Shown: positions 35,882 through 45,900 of the stretch, piece by piece
Numbering within the stretch: the first letter of the stretch is position 1
How the letters are laid out: every line of letters starts with the position of its first letter
From: Streptomyces griseoloalbus
Lineage (GTDB): Bacteria; Actinomycetota; Actinomycetes; Streptomycetales; Streptomycetaceae
Reading direction: 5' to 3'
DNA: 64,000 nt
NCBI GenBank assembly: GCA_014650015.1
Contig: BMUD01000003.1
Coordinates: forward strand, 371,378 to 435,377
Position numbers and translations under genes: made by a program
The notes under the pieces: model-generated
What the model was told of the DNA's origin: nothing
Database searches by the model: none
The model's input: only the letters and a program-made list of their open reading frames with translations

Positions 35882-37452
35882 GCCTTTCTCTCCTCCTTCG
35901 GCTGCTCGGGCGGCCGGTCGAACTCGTCGGTGACGGTGGGGGCGGCGTCCCCGTCCCCACCGGTCCAGCGCACGGTCAGCTCGCCGAGCGCGGTCTCCTG
36001 GTCGAGGGCGACGGCCTTCTCGCGGTACAGCTCCAGCAGGGCGAGGAAGCGGGCGACGACGGTCAGCGTGTCGTCGGTGTCCGCCACCAACTCTTCGAAA
36101 CGGGCCTCCCCCAGCTCCCTCAGCCGCGCGACGACGATCCCGGCCTGCTCCTGCACGCTGACCAGTGGCGCGTGGATGTGGTCGACGTACACCTGCGGCT
36201 TGGGCCTGGGCTGCATCGCCTTGACCGCGAGCCGGGCGAAACCCTCGGCTCCGATGCCGATGACGACCTCGGGCAGCAGCTCGGCGTGCCGCGGTTCGAG
36301 TCCGACGGTCCGGGGGTGGCGCCGGGCCTCGTCGTCCAGCCGGTGGCTGAAGATCTCCGCGATCCGCTTGTACGCGCGGTACTGCAGCAGCCTCGCGAAC
36401 AGCAGGTCCCGGGCCTCCAGCAGGGCGAGGTCGGCCTCGTCCTCCACCTCGGCGGCGGGCAGCAGCCGCGCCGCCTTGAGGTCGAGCAGCGTGGCCGCCA
36501 CGACCAGGAACTCGGTCGTCTCGTCCAGGTCCCAGTCCGGCCCCATCGCCCGGATGTACGCCATGAACTCGTCGGTCACCCTGGACAGGGCGACCTCGGT
36601 GACATCCAGCTTGTGCCTGGAGATCAGCTGAAGCAGCAGGTCGAAGGGTCCCTCGAAGTTCGACAGCCGGACCTTGAACCGGCCGTCGCCGTCCTCGCCC
36701 TCGCCGCCGCTCCCGGATTCCGCCCCGGGCCGGAGACCGCCGGGCCCGGGCGACGCCGGGTCCCCCGCGTGGCGCTCCCGCACCGGGGCCGTGCCCGGCG
36801 CGTCGCCGGACAGCCGCTCCGGTGCCGTGCCCGGCCTCCCGGCCCCGCCGTGGGGCTCCCCGCCCGGCGCAAGGCCCGTACGGGGCTCCGTGCCGGGGGC
36901 GGGGGGCCCGGGGTGCGAGGCGGCGGGCGGGGCGGCGGGCCCCGTGGCGACGTCCGGGGGCGATGTCCTCGACGATCCGTCCGGCTGGTCGTGGGGCGGC
37001 GTCCGCGGCGGGAAGCCGGGCTCCGTGTCCGTCTCCGGCCCGGACGGAGGCTCCGGGCCGCCCGGAGCCGCCCCACCCCGGTCCGGCGCACCCGGGGCCG
37101 TCCTGGCCGCAGCGAGCGGCTCCTCGGACTCGGGCCGCCCGTCCACCGGCCGGGGGGTGCCGCTCCCGCCCCTCGGCGGGGGCGTCGTCCCGTCGGGCAC
37201 GGCCGCACCGGGCGCCGACGTGGGGGTCTCCTGCGCCGGTCGCTCACGGGGCTCGGCGGGATCGGCCGTCTCCTCACCCTCCGCGGGCGTCCGGCCCGTC
37301 GGTCCCGGCGCCACGGGTCCGGGCGGGGCGTCCTGCCCGGTCGGCGCGGCGGGCCGTTCCGACGGCGGAACCGCTCCCGGACCCCGGCCCAGGGCGCGGC
37401 GGCGGTGCGGCCGGTCGCCGGGGGTGGAGGCGGGCGCGTCGTTCGAGGTCAT
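35878..37452 (-). CDS. scpA: Segregation and condensation protein A with long disordered N-terminus
   Basis: A 524-residue kleisin. The ScpA domain begins only near residue 262 (RFKVRLSNFEGPFDLLLQLI) and contains DVTEVALSRVTDEFMAYI and DLDETTEFLVVAATLLDLKAARLL. The first 260 residues are a Pro/Gly/Ala/Glu-rich region with no fold; typical ScpA proteins are about 250 residues long. It bridges the SMC heads with ScpB in the chromosome condensin. ATG 37452 is the first start in frame and codon use supports translation of the extension, though an internal start cannot be excluded. Confidence 0.9.
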   Translation of the reverse strand: MTSNDAPASTPGDRPHRRRALGRGPGAVPPSERPAAPTGQDAPPGPVAPGPTGRTPAEGEETADPAEPRERPAQETPTSAPGAAVPDGTTPPPRGGSGTPRPVDGRPESEEPLAAARTAPGAPDRGGAAPGGPEPPSGPETDTEPGFPPRTPPHDQPDGSSRTSPPDVATGPAAPPAASHPGPPAPGTEPRTGLAPGGEPHGGAGRPGTAPERLSGDAPGTAPVRERHAGDPASPGPGGLRPGAESGSGGEGEDGDGRFKVRLSNFEGPFDLLLQLISRHKLDVTEVALSRVTDEFMAYIRAMGPDWDLDETTEFLVVAATLLDLKAARLLPAAEVEDEADLALLEARDLLFARLLQYRAYKRIAEIFSHRLDDEARRHPRTVGLEPRHAELLPEVVIGIGAEGFARLAVKAMQPRPKPQVYVDHIHAPLVSVQEQAGIVVARLRELGEARFEELVADTDDTLTVVARFLALLELYREKAVALDQETALGELTVRWTGGDGDAAPTVTDEFDRPPEQPKEERKA

Positions 37453-37470
37453 GGCCTCCGCAGGCTACCG

Positions 37471-38016
37471 CTACCGTCCGCGGAGGCGTCGTACGAGGAT
37501 GCTGGCGTCTCCCCGGCTCTCCAGATCGGCGAGGACCACGGCGACCGCCTCGCGGACGATCCGGCCGCGGTCGACGGCGAGGCCGTGCTCGCCGCGCAGG
37601 ACGAGACGCGCGTGCTCGAGGTCCATCAGCTCCTCGGCGGACACGTACACGGTGATCTTCTCGTCGTGCCGTTCGCGACCGCTGGGCCGCCGCGCCGCCG
37701 CTCTGCCCCGCTTGCGCGGGGCCGCGGACGCGCCGTCCGGCGCCGCCTGACGCCGCCCGGAGCCCGCCGCGCCACGGCTGCGGGACTCCCCGGCCTCGGC
37801 CGACTCCCGGTCCGCGGCGACATGCTCCGCGCCCTCGCCGTCGCCGCCCTGCGCGGGCACCGACTGCGGCGCGTCCTCCTGGGCCGCCGCGGCGTCGCCC
37901 TCCCCGGCGGGAGCGGGGACGCGGGCGTCGCCGTTGGCCTGGCGCCTGGGCGTGGACGCCTGGAGCGCCATCCCCCCTGTCGTACGGAAGAGTTCGTCGG
38001 CCCCGGGCAGACTCAC
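37471..38016 (-). CDS. Small protein of the segregation operon with RHH-like C-terminus
   Basis: A 181-residue protein between the parA-like gene and scpA. Residues 1-120 are low-complexity (Ala/Gly/Arg-rich). The C-terminal 60 residues, with EKITVYVSAEELMDLEHARL and RGRIVREAVAVVLADLESRG, have a strand-helix-helix pattern like ribbon-helix-helix DNA-binding proteins. It could be the DNA-binding partner of the ParA-like ATPase, but that is inference. GTG 38016 overlaps the parA-like stop as GTGA; another GTG lies four codons upstream. Confidence 0.75.
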   Translation of the reverse strand: MSLPGADELFRTTGGMALQASTPRRQANGDARVPAPAGEGDAAAAQEDAPQSVPAQGGDGEGAEHVAADRESAEAGESRSRGAAGSGRRQAAPDGASAAPRKRGRAAARRPSGRERHDEKITVYVSAEELMDLEHARLVLRGEHGLAVDRGRIVREAVAVVLADLESRGDASILVRRLRGR

Positions 38017-39191
38017 TCGGCGTGACACCGGGCGAGCACCTCCCTGGCGAGCTGGCGATAGGCGGCGGCACCGACGGAGTTGGAGGCGTACGTGGTGATC
38101 GGCTCACCGGCGACCGTGGTCTCCGGGAAGCGGACCGTGCGCCCGATGACGGTGTGGTAGACGTGGTCGTCGAAGGCCTCGACCACCCGCGCGAGCACCT
38201 CACGGCTGTGCACCGTGCGCGAGTCGTACATCGTGGCGAGGATGCCGTCGAGCTCCAGGTCCGGGTTGAGCCGCTCCTGGACCTTCTCGATGGTCTCGGT
38301 CAGCAGGGCCACACCGCGCAGCGCGAAGAACTCGCACTCCAGCGGCACGATCACCTTGTGGGCGGCGGTCAGCGCGTTGACCGTGAGCAGGCCGAGCGAG
38401 GGCTGGCAGTCGATCACGATGTAGTCGTAGTCGTCCATCAGCGGCTTCAGCGCCCGCTGCAGCGTCGACTCGCGCGCGACCTCGCTCACCAGCTGGACCT
38501 CGGCCGCCGACAGGTCGATGTTGCTGGGCAGCAGGTCCATGTTGGGGACCGCGGTCTTCAGCAGCACCTCGTCGGCCGCCATGCCCCGCTCCATGAGCAG
38601 GTTGTAGACGGTGAGGTCGAGTTCCATCGGGTTGACGCCCAGTCCGACCGACAGCGCGCCCTGCGGGTCGAAGTCGACGAGCAGCACCCGGCGTCCGTAC
38701 TCCGCGAGCGCGGCACCCAGGTTGATGGTCGACGTGGTCTTGCCCACGCCGCCCTTCTGGTTGCACATCGCGATGATCTTCGCGGGGCCGTGGTCGGTCA
38801 GCGGGCCCGGGATCGGGAAGTACGGCAGCGGGCGTCCGGTCGGGCCGATGCGCTCGCGGCGCTGACGCGCCGCGTCGGGCGCGAGCGTGGCCGCGTACTC
38901 GGGATCGGGCTCGTACTCGGCGTCGGGGTCGTAGAAATGCCCCTCGGGCAGTTCGTCGTAGTCGGCGAAATGGTTGTGGGGCGCGCCACTTCCGTCGCCG
39001 GCCATGGCGTTCACGTGATGGCCATCCATGCTTCGGTGTGCTGGGTGAGTCACCCCTGCTGTCTGGTGACCCTGGTGGGCTGCGAAGGTGCGCACTGCGA
39101 CGGAGCCGACAGCAGCGAATCCCGCGGACCCCTGGCCCGGTGCAGGCATTCCTGGTTGACCACCCCCGGGAGTAAATGTCGACTCATTCAC
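38013..39191 (-). CDS. ParA/Soj-family ATPase
   Basis: A 392-residue ParA-type ATPase. The deviant Walker A KGGVGKTT is at residues 146-153, with VLLVDFDPQGALS as A' and IVIDCQPSLGLLTVNAL as Walker B. The N-terminal 125 residues are disordered and rich in His, Gly and Pro. It heads the scpA-scpB operon and is not next to parB or the origin genes, so it is the second ParA-like protein of streptomycetes, not the origin partition ParA. It may position condensin or another cargo. The start ATG 39191 is the longest choice; internal ATGs around residues 55-63 are possible. Confidence 0.88.
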   Translation of the reverse strand: MNESTFTPGGGQPGMPAPGQGSAGFAAVGSVAVRTFAAHQGHQTAGVTHPAHRSMDGHHVNAMAGDGSGAPHNHFADYDELPEGHFYDPDAEYEPDPEYAATLAPDAARQRRERIGPTGRPLPYFPIPGPLTDHGPAKIIAMCNQKGGVGKTTSTINLGAALAEYGRRVLLVDFDPQGALSVGLGVNPMELDLTVYNLLMERGMAADEVLLKTAVPNMDLLPSNIDLSAAEVQLVSEVARESTLQRALKPLMDDYDYIVIDCQPSLGLLTVNALTAAHKVIVPLECEFFALRGVALLTETIEKVQERLNPDLELDGILATMYDSRTVHSREVLARVVEAFDDHVYHTVIGRTVRFPETTVAGEPITTYASNSVGAAAYRQLAREVLARCHAE

Positions 39192-39448
39192 AAGTCGTCT
39201 TACCTCCTTGGTGACCAGGAAACTTCTAGACAGGTCAGCGTGGCACCATGCCGACGGTTGGCGACTCTATGGCGTGTCGGCCGTCCGCAGCAACACAATC
39301 CGCCGGACCCGGCCGGATGTGTCGGCAATGAAACATCCCTCTGTCAAGGGCGTATGGCCGTCGCACGGCAGGTTTCACGGGTGTGCGAATCGGTAGAAGG
39401 GTTACGTTCGAGGCGAGTTGTACCGGATACGTGAAGTGACCATACACA
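39192..39448. promoter_or_regulatory. Promoter region of the parA-like operon
   Basis: This spacer of about 260 bp contains a perfect -35 hexamer TTGACA on the minus strand (complement at 39344-39349), with AT-richer sequence downstream, but no clear -10 at 17 bp. No coding frame is convincing. Confidence 0.35.
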
Positions 39449-39487
39449 CACCCGGCCGGACCTTGTCGGGCAAGGTCCGGCCGGGTG
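39449..39487 (-). terminator. Strong hairpin terminator after ald
   Basis: Perfect 17-bp stem (CACCCGGCCGGACCTTG and its complement) with a TCGGG loop, 75 bp past the ald stop; it insulates the parA-like promoter. Confidence 0.85.
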
Positions 39488-39561
39488 CGCGGCGTTGACG
39501 ACCGATGTTGACGTGTCGCCTTTGCCGGTCGATGACTTGGTCGACTTACCGTCCGGGCGAC

Positions 39562-40686
39562 TCAGCCGAGCAGGGAGGCGAGTTCCACGTGCTCGAGGCC
39601 GTGCGCCTCGGCGACCTCCTTGTAAACGACCTTGCCGTCATGCGTGTTGAGGCCCTTGGCGAGCGCGGGGTCGCGGCGCAGCGCGTCCGCCCAGCCGCGG
39701 TCGGCGAGTTCGACGATGTACGGCAGCGTGGCGTTGGTCAGCGCGTAGGTGGAGGTGTTGGGCACCGCGCCGGGCATGTTGGCGACGCAGTAGAACACCG
39801 ACTCGTGCACCGCGAAGGTCGGCTCGGCGTGCGTGGTCGGGTGGGAGTCCTCGAAGCAGCCGCCCTGGTCGATCGCGATGTCGACAAGGACACTTCCGGC
39901 CTTCATCCGCGAGACGAGCTCGTTGGTGACCAGCTTCGGGGCCTTGGCGCCGGGGATCAGGACGGCGCCGATCACGAGGTCGGCCTCCAGGCAGGCCTTC
40001 TCCAGCTCGAAGGCGTTGGAGACGACGGTCTGGATCTTCGTGCCGAAGATCTTGTCCGCCTCGCGGAGCTTGTTGATGTCCTTGTCGAGCAGGGTCACGT
40101 GGAAGCCCATGCCGATGGCGATCTGCGCGGCGTTCCAGCCGGAGACGCCGCCGCCGATGACGACGGCCTTGCCGGCCAGCACGCCGGGGACCCCGCCGGG
40201 CAGCACGCCGCGGCCTCCGTTGGCGCGCATCAGGTGGTAGGCGCCGACCTGCGGGGCCAGCCGGCCCGCAACCTCGGACATCGGCGCGAGCAGCGGCAGG
40301 GCGCGGCTGGGCAGCTCTACGGTCTCGTAGGCGATCGCGGTGGTGCCGGACTCCAGGAGGGCGTCCGTGCACTCCTTGGACGCGGCCAGGTGCAGGTAGG
40401 TGAAGAGGGTCTGGTCCTTGCGCAGGCGGTGGTACTCCTGCGCGATGGGCTCCTTGACCTTCAGCAGCAGATCGGCGGCGCCCCAGACCTCGTCGGCGGT
40501 GTCCAGGATCTGCCCGCCCGCGGCGACGTACTCCCCGTCCGGGATCGAGGAGCCGACGCCGGCGCCGCGCTCGATGACGACCTGGTGGCCGTGGCGCACC
40601 AGCTCGTGCACGCCGGCGGGGGTGATGGCCACCCGGAACTCGTTGTTCTTGACCTCGCGGGGGATGCCGACCTTCACGTCGATCAC
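39562..40686 (-). CDS. ald: L-alanine dehydrogenase
   Basis: A 374-residue NAD-dependent alanine dehydrogenase that interconverts alanine and pyruvate plus ammonia. Landmarks: [21 protein letters not shown] at the start, [10 protein letters not shown] with the substrate Lys, FTYLHLA with the active-site His, the Rossmann loop [12 protein letters not shown], and the signature region [19 protein letters not shown] 40686 (MIDVKVGIP) has AAGGA upstream; the frame is open 17 codons further. An inverted repeat overlaps the promoter region. It is monocistronic with its own terminator. Confidence 0.95.
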   Translation of the reverse strand: MIDVKVGIPREVKNNEFRVAITPAGVHELVRHGHQVVIERGAGVGSSIPDGEYVAAGGQILDTADEVWGAADLLLKVKEPIAQEYHRLRKDQTLFTYLHLAASKECTDALLESGTTAIAYETVELPSRALPLLAPMSEVAGRLAPQVGAYHLMRANGGRGVLPGGVPGVLAGKAVVIGGGVSGWNAAQIAIGMGFHVTLLDKDINKLREADKIFGTKIQTVVSNAFELEKACLEADLVIGAVLIPGAKAPKLVTNELVSRMKAGSVLVDIAIDQGGCFEDSHPTTHAEPTFAVHESVFYCVANMPGAVPNTSTYALTNATLPYIVELADRGWADALRRDPALAKGLNTHDGKVVYKEVAEAHGLEHVELASLLG

Positions 40687-40701
40687 GGTCCTTGGCTCAG
40701 A

Positions 40702-40729
40702 GGGTATGGGGATATCACTACACATACCC
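40702..40729 (-). promoter_or_regulatory. Inverted repeat in the ald promoter region
   Basis: GGGTATG (40702-40708) and CATACCC (40723-40729), 14 bp apart, lie 16-43 bp upstream of the ald start around GATATC. The spacing suits a dimeric regulator; ald is often controlled by Lrp/AsnC or AldR-type proteins. Candidate only. Confidence 0.35.
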
Positions 40730-40822
40730 GGGCACACACGGGCACACCGGGGGAGACCGCAGGAGAAGGTGCGGCAGAGCCAGTCTAATGAAGGTGTTCC
40801 CGCTGTCTAGCCTTTCATTGCA

Positions 40823-42877
40823 TCAATCTTCAGCAGAAGCGCTGCGGATTTCGCAGGCGTTAGCTTCTTGTTCCAGCTCGGAGTCGCCTTCCGGGGCCTC
40901 CTCGGCCAGAATCCGCTCGGCCGTGCCCCGGTGCAGCGCGGCCGACGCGGGGTCGCCGAGGCGCTCGAAGGAGTCCGCGACCCGAAGGTGCAGCGCCGCC
41001 CGCAGCCGGCCGTCGTCGGCCCGGCGTGCCCACTCGAGGGCCTCCCGGCAGGTGCGCAGCGACTCCTCGAGCCGGCCCGCGTACTCCTGCACCCGGGCCA
41101 GTTCGCTCAGCGCCCGCGCCTGTGCGGCCACGTCGCCGTTCTTGCGGTGCCCGGCGACGGCCGCGCGCCAGTTGCGCAGCGCCTCGCCGTAGCGGCCGGC
41201 GTAGGTGTGGGCGGCGCCGATACGGCCGTAGAGCCGGGCGGCTTCCGCGCGGTCGCCCCGGGCGAGCCGCTCGGCCAGCGCCCGGCCGAACCAGTCGGCG
41301 GCCCGGGCGTAGTCCCCGAGCTCCAGATGGGCGCCGCCCACGGATTCCATCGCGCGGCCGGTCGCGTACGGATCGTTCGCCTCGCGTCCGGCGTCCAGCG
41401 CGGCCCGGTAGCGCGCCAGGGCATCGGACGTACGGCCGGTGCGGGCGTCGAGGTCACCGAGGTTCAGCAGGGCAGCCGCCCGCTCGCGGGGCAGCCGGCG
41501 GCGCTCGGCGACGTCGAGGACCAGGCCGTGGAGGTCGTACAGGTCGCTCGCGGCGGCCTGGGTGCCGAAGTGGGCCACCATGGCCCGCACCAGCTGGGAC
41601 ATCAGGCGCCGGGCCAGGGTGTCCAGCTCCCCGTCGGCGACCGCGACCCGCGCGGAGGCCAGCAGGGCGGGCCGACGGCTGCGCAACCAGTCGGCGGCGG
41701 CCCGGGGGGTGGGGAAACGCAGGGCGCGCGGCGTGCCGAGGAGCTTCTCGCGGGCCTGGGGGCTGTCGGTCTCGGTGATCGCCCTGCACGACTGGAGCAG
41801 CCGGACGGTCCGCTCCAGCATGCGGGCGCGGGCCAGCTGGAGCTCGGCGGGCCGCTCATGGGCCCTGGCGAGGTCGGCCAGCAGGGGGTGCAGACAGCAG
41901 GGCACCTCGTACTGCGGCTGCGAGCCCGCGGCGTGCAGCAGGCCGTGGGCGACGAAGTCGTCCAGAGCTGTGCGGGCGGTCTCCACCGAGCAGCCGGCGA
42001 GGGCGGCGGCGGTGTGCGGATCGACCAGGCCGGCCGGGGCGAGGCTGAGCAGACGCAGCATCCGGGCCGCGGACGCGGGCAGCGCGGCGTGCACGAGCCG
42101 GAGGACGCGGCCGACGACGGTGCCGTGGTCGGCGTCCGTGTGCAGCTGCTTGGCGAGGTCGGCGACGGCCGCCTTGGGCCGGGCGGCGAGCCAGCCCCCG
42201 GCCAGCACCAGTGCGGCCGGCTGGCCCTGGCACTGCTCGGCGAGCCGCTCGGCGGCCCGGGGGTCGACCGTGATGCGGACCGACCCGGTGAACCGGGACA
42301 GCAGCTCCACCGCGGACTTGGTGTCGAGGCCGCCGAGGGTGCAGGGGCGGACGTCGGCGATGCCGGTCAGCGGCCCCGAGGAGACGGCGACGGCCAGACA
42401 GTCCGGGTTGTCCGGCAGCAGCGCGTCGACCTGCTCGGCGTCGGCGGCGTCGTCCAGCAGGAGCACCACCCGGCGGTCGGCCAGGGCGGTGCGCAGCGCC
42501 TCGGTGAGATCGTCCTCGGGGGCTCCTGCCGGGGCGGGTGCCCCCAGCGTGTCGAGCAGCTCCCGCGCGGCGCGCTCGACGGGCACGCGCGTGCCGTCGG
42601 GTTCGCTCAGGCGGGCGCGCAGCACCCCGTCGGGATAGCGGTCGGCGACCTGGCGTACGAGTTCGTCGGCCACCGCCGTCCGGCCGGAGCCCGGCCGGCC
42701 CGCGATGAGCAGCACGCGCGCGCGGGGCGCCTTGCGGCCGGAGAGGGTGTCCAGTCCCGCGCGCTCGATGTCGGCGCGCAGCTCCTTCAACTCCCTGGTA
42801 CGGCCCAGGAATCGACCCTCCGGTGCGGCGTCCTGAGCGAGCCGCACACCGCCTGGGTCCACCGCCTGATCCGTCAC
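40823..42877 (-). CDS. STAND-type NTPase with tetratricopeptide repeats
   Basis: A 684-residue protein with an NB-ARC-like ATPase (residues 20-310) and C-terminal TPR repeats (about residues 440-660, such as ALLNLGDLDARTGRTSDALARYRAAL). It looks like an AfsR/SARP regulator without the DNA-binding domain. The P-loop reads AGRPGSGRTA, with Arg for the usual Lys, while Walker B VVLLLDDAADAEQ is intact. STAND proteins are signalling switches. Target and ligand are unknown. GTG 42877 has GGGAG eight bases upstream; GTG 42886 would be too close to it. It stands alone between ald and the Nudix gene. Confidence 0.82.
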   Translation of the reverse strand: MTDQAVDPGGVRLAQDAAPEGRFLGRTRELKELRADIERAGLDTLSGRKAPRARVLLIAGRPGSGRTAVADELVRQVADRYPDGVLRARLSEPDGTRVPVERAARELLDTLGAPAPAGAPEDDLTEALRTALADRRVVLLLDDAADAEQVDALLPDNPDCLAVAVSSGPLTGIADVRPCTLGGLDTKSAVELLSRFTGSVRITVDPRAAERLAEQCQGQPAALVLAGGWLAARPKAAVADLAKQLHTDADHGTVVGRVLRLVHAALPASAARMLRLLSLAPAGLVDPHTAAALAGCSVETARTALDDFVAHGLLHAAGSQPQYEVPCCLHPLLADLARAHERPAELQLARARMLERTVRLLQSCRAITETDSPQAREKLLGTPRALRFPTPRAAADWLRSRRPALLASARVAVADGELDTLARRLMSQLVRAMVAHFGTQAAASDLYDLHGLVLDVAERRRLPRERAAALLNLGDLDARTGRTSDALARYRAALDAGREANDPYATGRAMESVGGAHLELGDYARAADWFGRALAERLARGDRAEAARLYGRIGAAHTYAGRYGEALRNWRAAVAGHRKNGDVAAQARALSELARVQEYAGRLEESLRTCREALEWARRADDGRLRAALHLRVADSFERLGDPASAALHRGTAERILAEEAPEGDSELEQEANACEIRSASAED

Positions 42878-43052
42878 GGGCCACACTCCCGTCCCACCGC
42901 ACGCGCAAGCCCGCCGGGACTCCGGATCGGGCGTTTTCCAGAGCCTAGTTCACGCTCTGCGACGTTCCCGGTGGAGCGCGGCGGGTACATCCCCCAATCG
43001 GATCAGCCGATCGTCACACCATTGCGGGCACGGGGGTGGGCGGGGGGTGGTT

Positions 43053-43679
43053 TCAGGCCTCGAACGGGCGGGCCGGCCACGGTGCCTGAGCCGGGCGCAG
43101 CGCGTCCAGGCCGTCTCCGTCACGGGCGGCGACCAGCGAAAGGACGCCCACCACGAGACAGTTGTTGTGCAGCTCACCGGCCAGGACGCCCCGGACCAGC
43201 TCCGCGACAGGGACCCGGGCCAGTTCCATGTCGGCCTCCTCGTCCTCGACCTCGAAGCGGTCGCCCTCGGCCTCGGACAGCCCCCGGGCGAGGAAGATCC
43301 GTACGGCCTCGTCGCAGCCGCCGGGCGTGGTGTAGACGTCGGTCAGCACCCGCCAGTCCTCCGCCTTGACGTGCGCCTCCTCGTAGAGCTCGCGCTGGGC
43401 GGCGTGCAGCGGGTTCTCGCCGGGGACGTCGAGCAGGCCGGCCGGGATCTCCCACAGCTTGTGGCGCACGGGGTGGCGGTACTGGCGCAGGACCAGCACC
43501 CGGCCGGCCTCGTCGAGGGCGAGGACGGCCACGGACCCGGGATGGACCTGGTAGTCACGGCGGACCACCGTTCCGTCGGGCATGACCACGTCATCGGTGC
43601 GGACGGAGGTCTTGTTGCCCACGAACGGGGTCTCGGTCCCCCGGATCTCCCACTCTTCCGGGATGTCCTTGATCGTCAT
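43053..43679 (-). CDS. Nudix hydrolase, ADP-ribose pyrophosphatase type
   Basis: A 208-residue Nudix enzyme. The Nudix box begins at GLLDVPGENPLHAAQRELYEE, so the catalytic R-E-x2-E-E is present, although the final Gly of the motif is replaced (EEAHV). WEIPAGLLD and YTTPGGCDEAVRIFLARGL are typical for ADP-ribose or nucleotide-sugar hydrolases. It lies downstream of pyrG in the same direction, an order also seen in mycobacteria. ATG 43679 starts MTIKDIPEEWE. Confidence 0.88.
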   Translation of the reverse strand: MTIKDIPEEWEIRGTETPFVGNKTSVRTDDVVMPDGTVVRRDYQVHPGSVAVLALDEAGRVLVLRQYRHPVRHKLWEIPAGLLDVPGENPLHAAQRELYEEAHVKAEDWRVLTDVYTTPGGCDEAVRIFLARGLSEAEGDRFEVEDEEADMELARVPVAELVRGVLAGELHNNCLVVGVLSLVAARDGDGLDALRPAQAPWPARPFEA

Positions 43680-43732
43680 GCCTGTCCTTCCCGACATACA
43701 GCGGTCGTGCGTGTGCCCTGCGTGAAAAAGCG

Positions 43733-43768
43733 GCCGGGGTGCGCACCCTCGCGGGTTCGCACCCCGGC
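43733..43768 (-). terminator. Hairpin after pyrG
   Basis: GCCGGGGTGCG pairs with CGCACCCCGGC, and an inner ACCC/GGGT helix closes the loop. It lies 20 bp past the pyrG stop and before the Nudix gene, so read-through would be partial. Confidence 0.7.
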
Positions 43769-43787
43769 AACCGTACAACCGGGTGTG

Positions 43788-45437
<1,650 letters not shown>

Positions 45438-45900
45438 GGCCAAGAGGGGGCTCCCGTGGTCGCGATCTGTGGGTGCGGTTCCGGGGTTTCTCGCCCACCG
45501 GTCCACGGGCTACCAGCGTATCAGCGCCGCGCGGGGATGGCTCCCGGCCACGCTCCGCGCACGCGCCGACACCCATGTGACCCCGTACACCGGACCCTCA
45601 CCCCTTGCTCACTCGTTCAGCGGAGGCGCGTTCTCCGGAGCGGCACACAGATCATCTACATGCGTCGTATCCTGCTCGGACAATCGCTGCCGAGCCCGGC
45701 CGGCCTAACGGCACCACCCCCGTCCGTAAGTTCCGGAACAACGTGAGCTCGTCAGTTCGTTGAGCAAGGATTGGCGCTTTTGCATTCACGGCTGAGCGAC
45801 TGCTTTGCCTCACAGCTCAACGACGTATTTCACATACCCCTTGACCGCACTAGCGACAGCCCCCTTGTGGGGTGACGTGGCCGTTCGACTGGAGTTGCAC
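45438..45900. promoter_or_regulatory. Divergent promoter region between pyrG and the GH15 gene
   Basis: A 463-bp spacer without a convincing gene. It is AT-richer near 45650-45830. TTGACC at 45841-45846 is a possible -35 for the GH15 gene; CCCCTTGTGGGG nearby can form a small hairpin. pyrG transcription must start in the left part. Confidence 0.35.

Noticed and set aside
43053-43679. Second NrtR-like regulator
   Set aside because: This Nudix protein lacks the winged-helix C-terminal domain; it fits an ADP-ribose pyrophosphatase.
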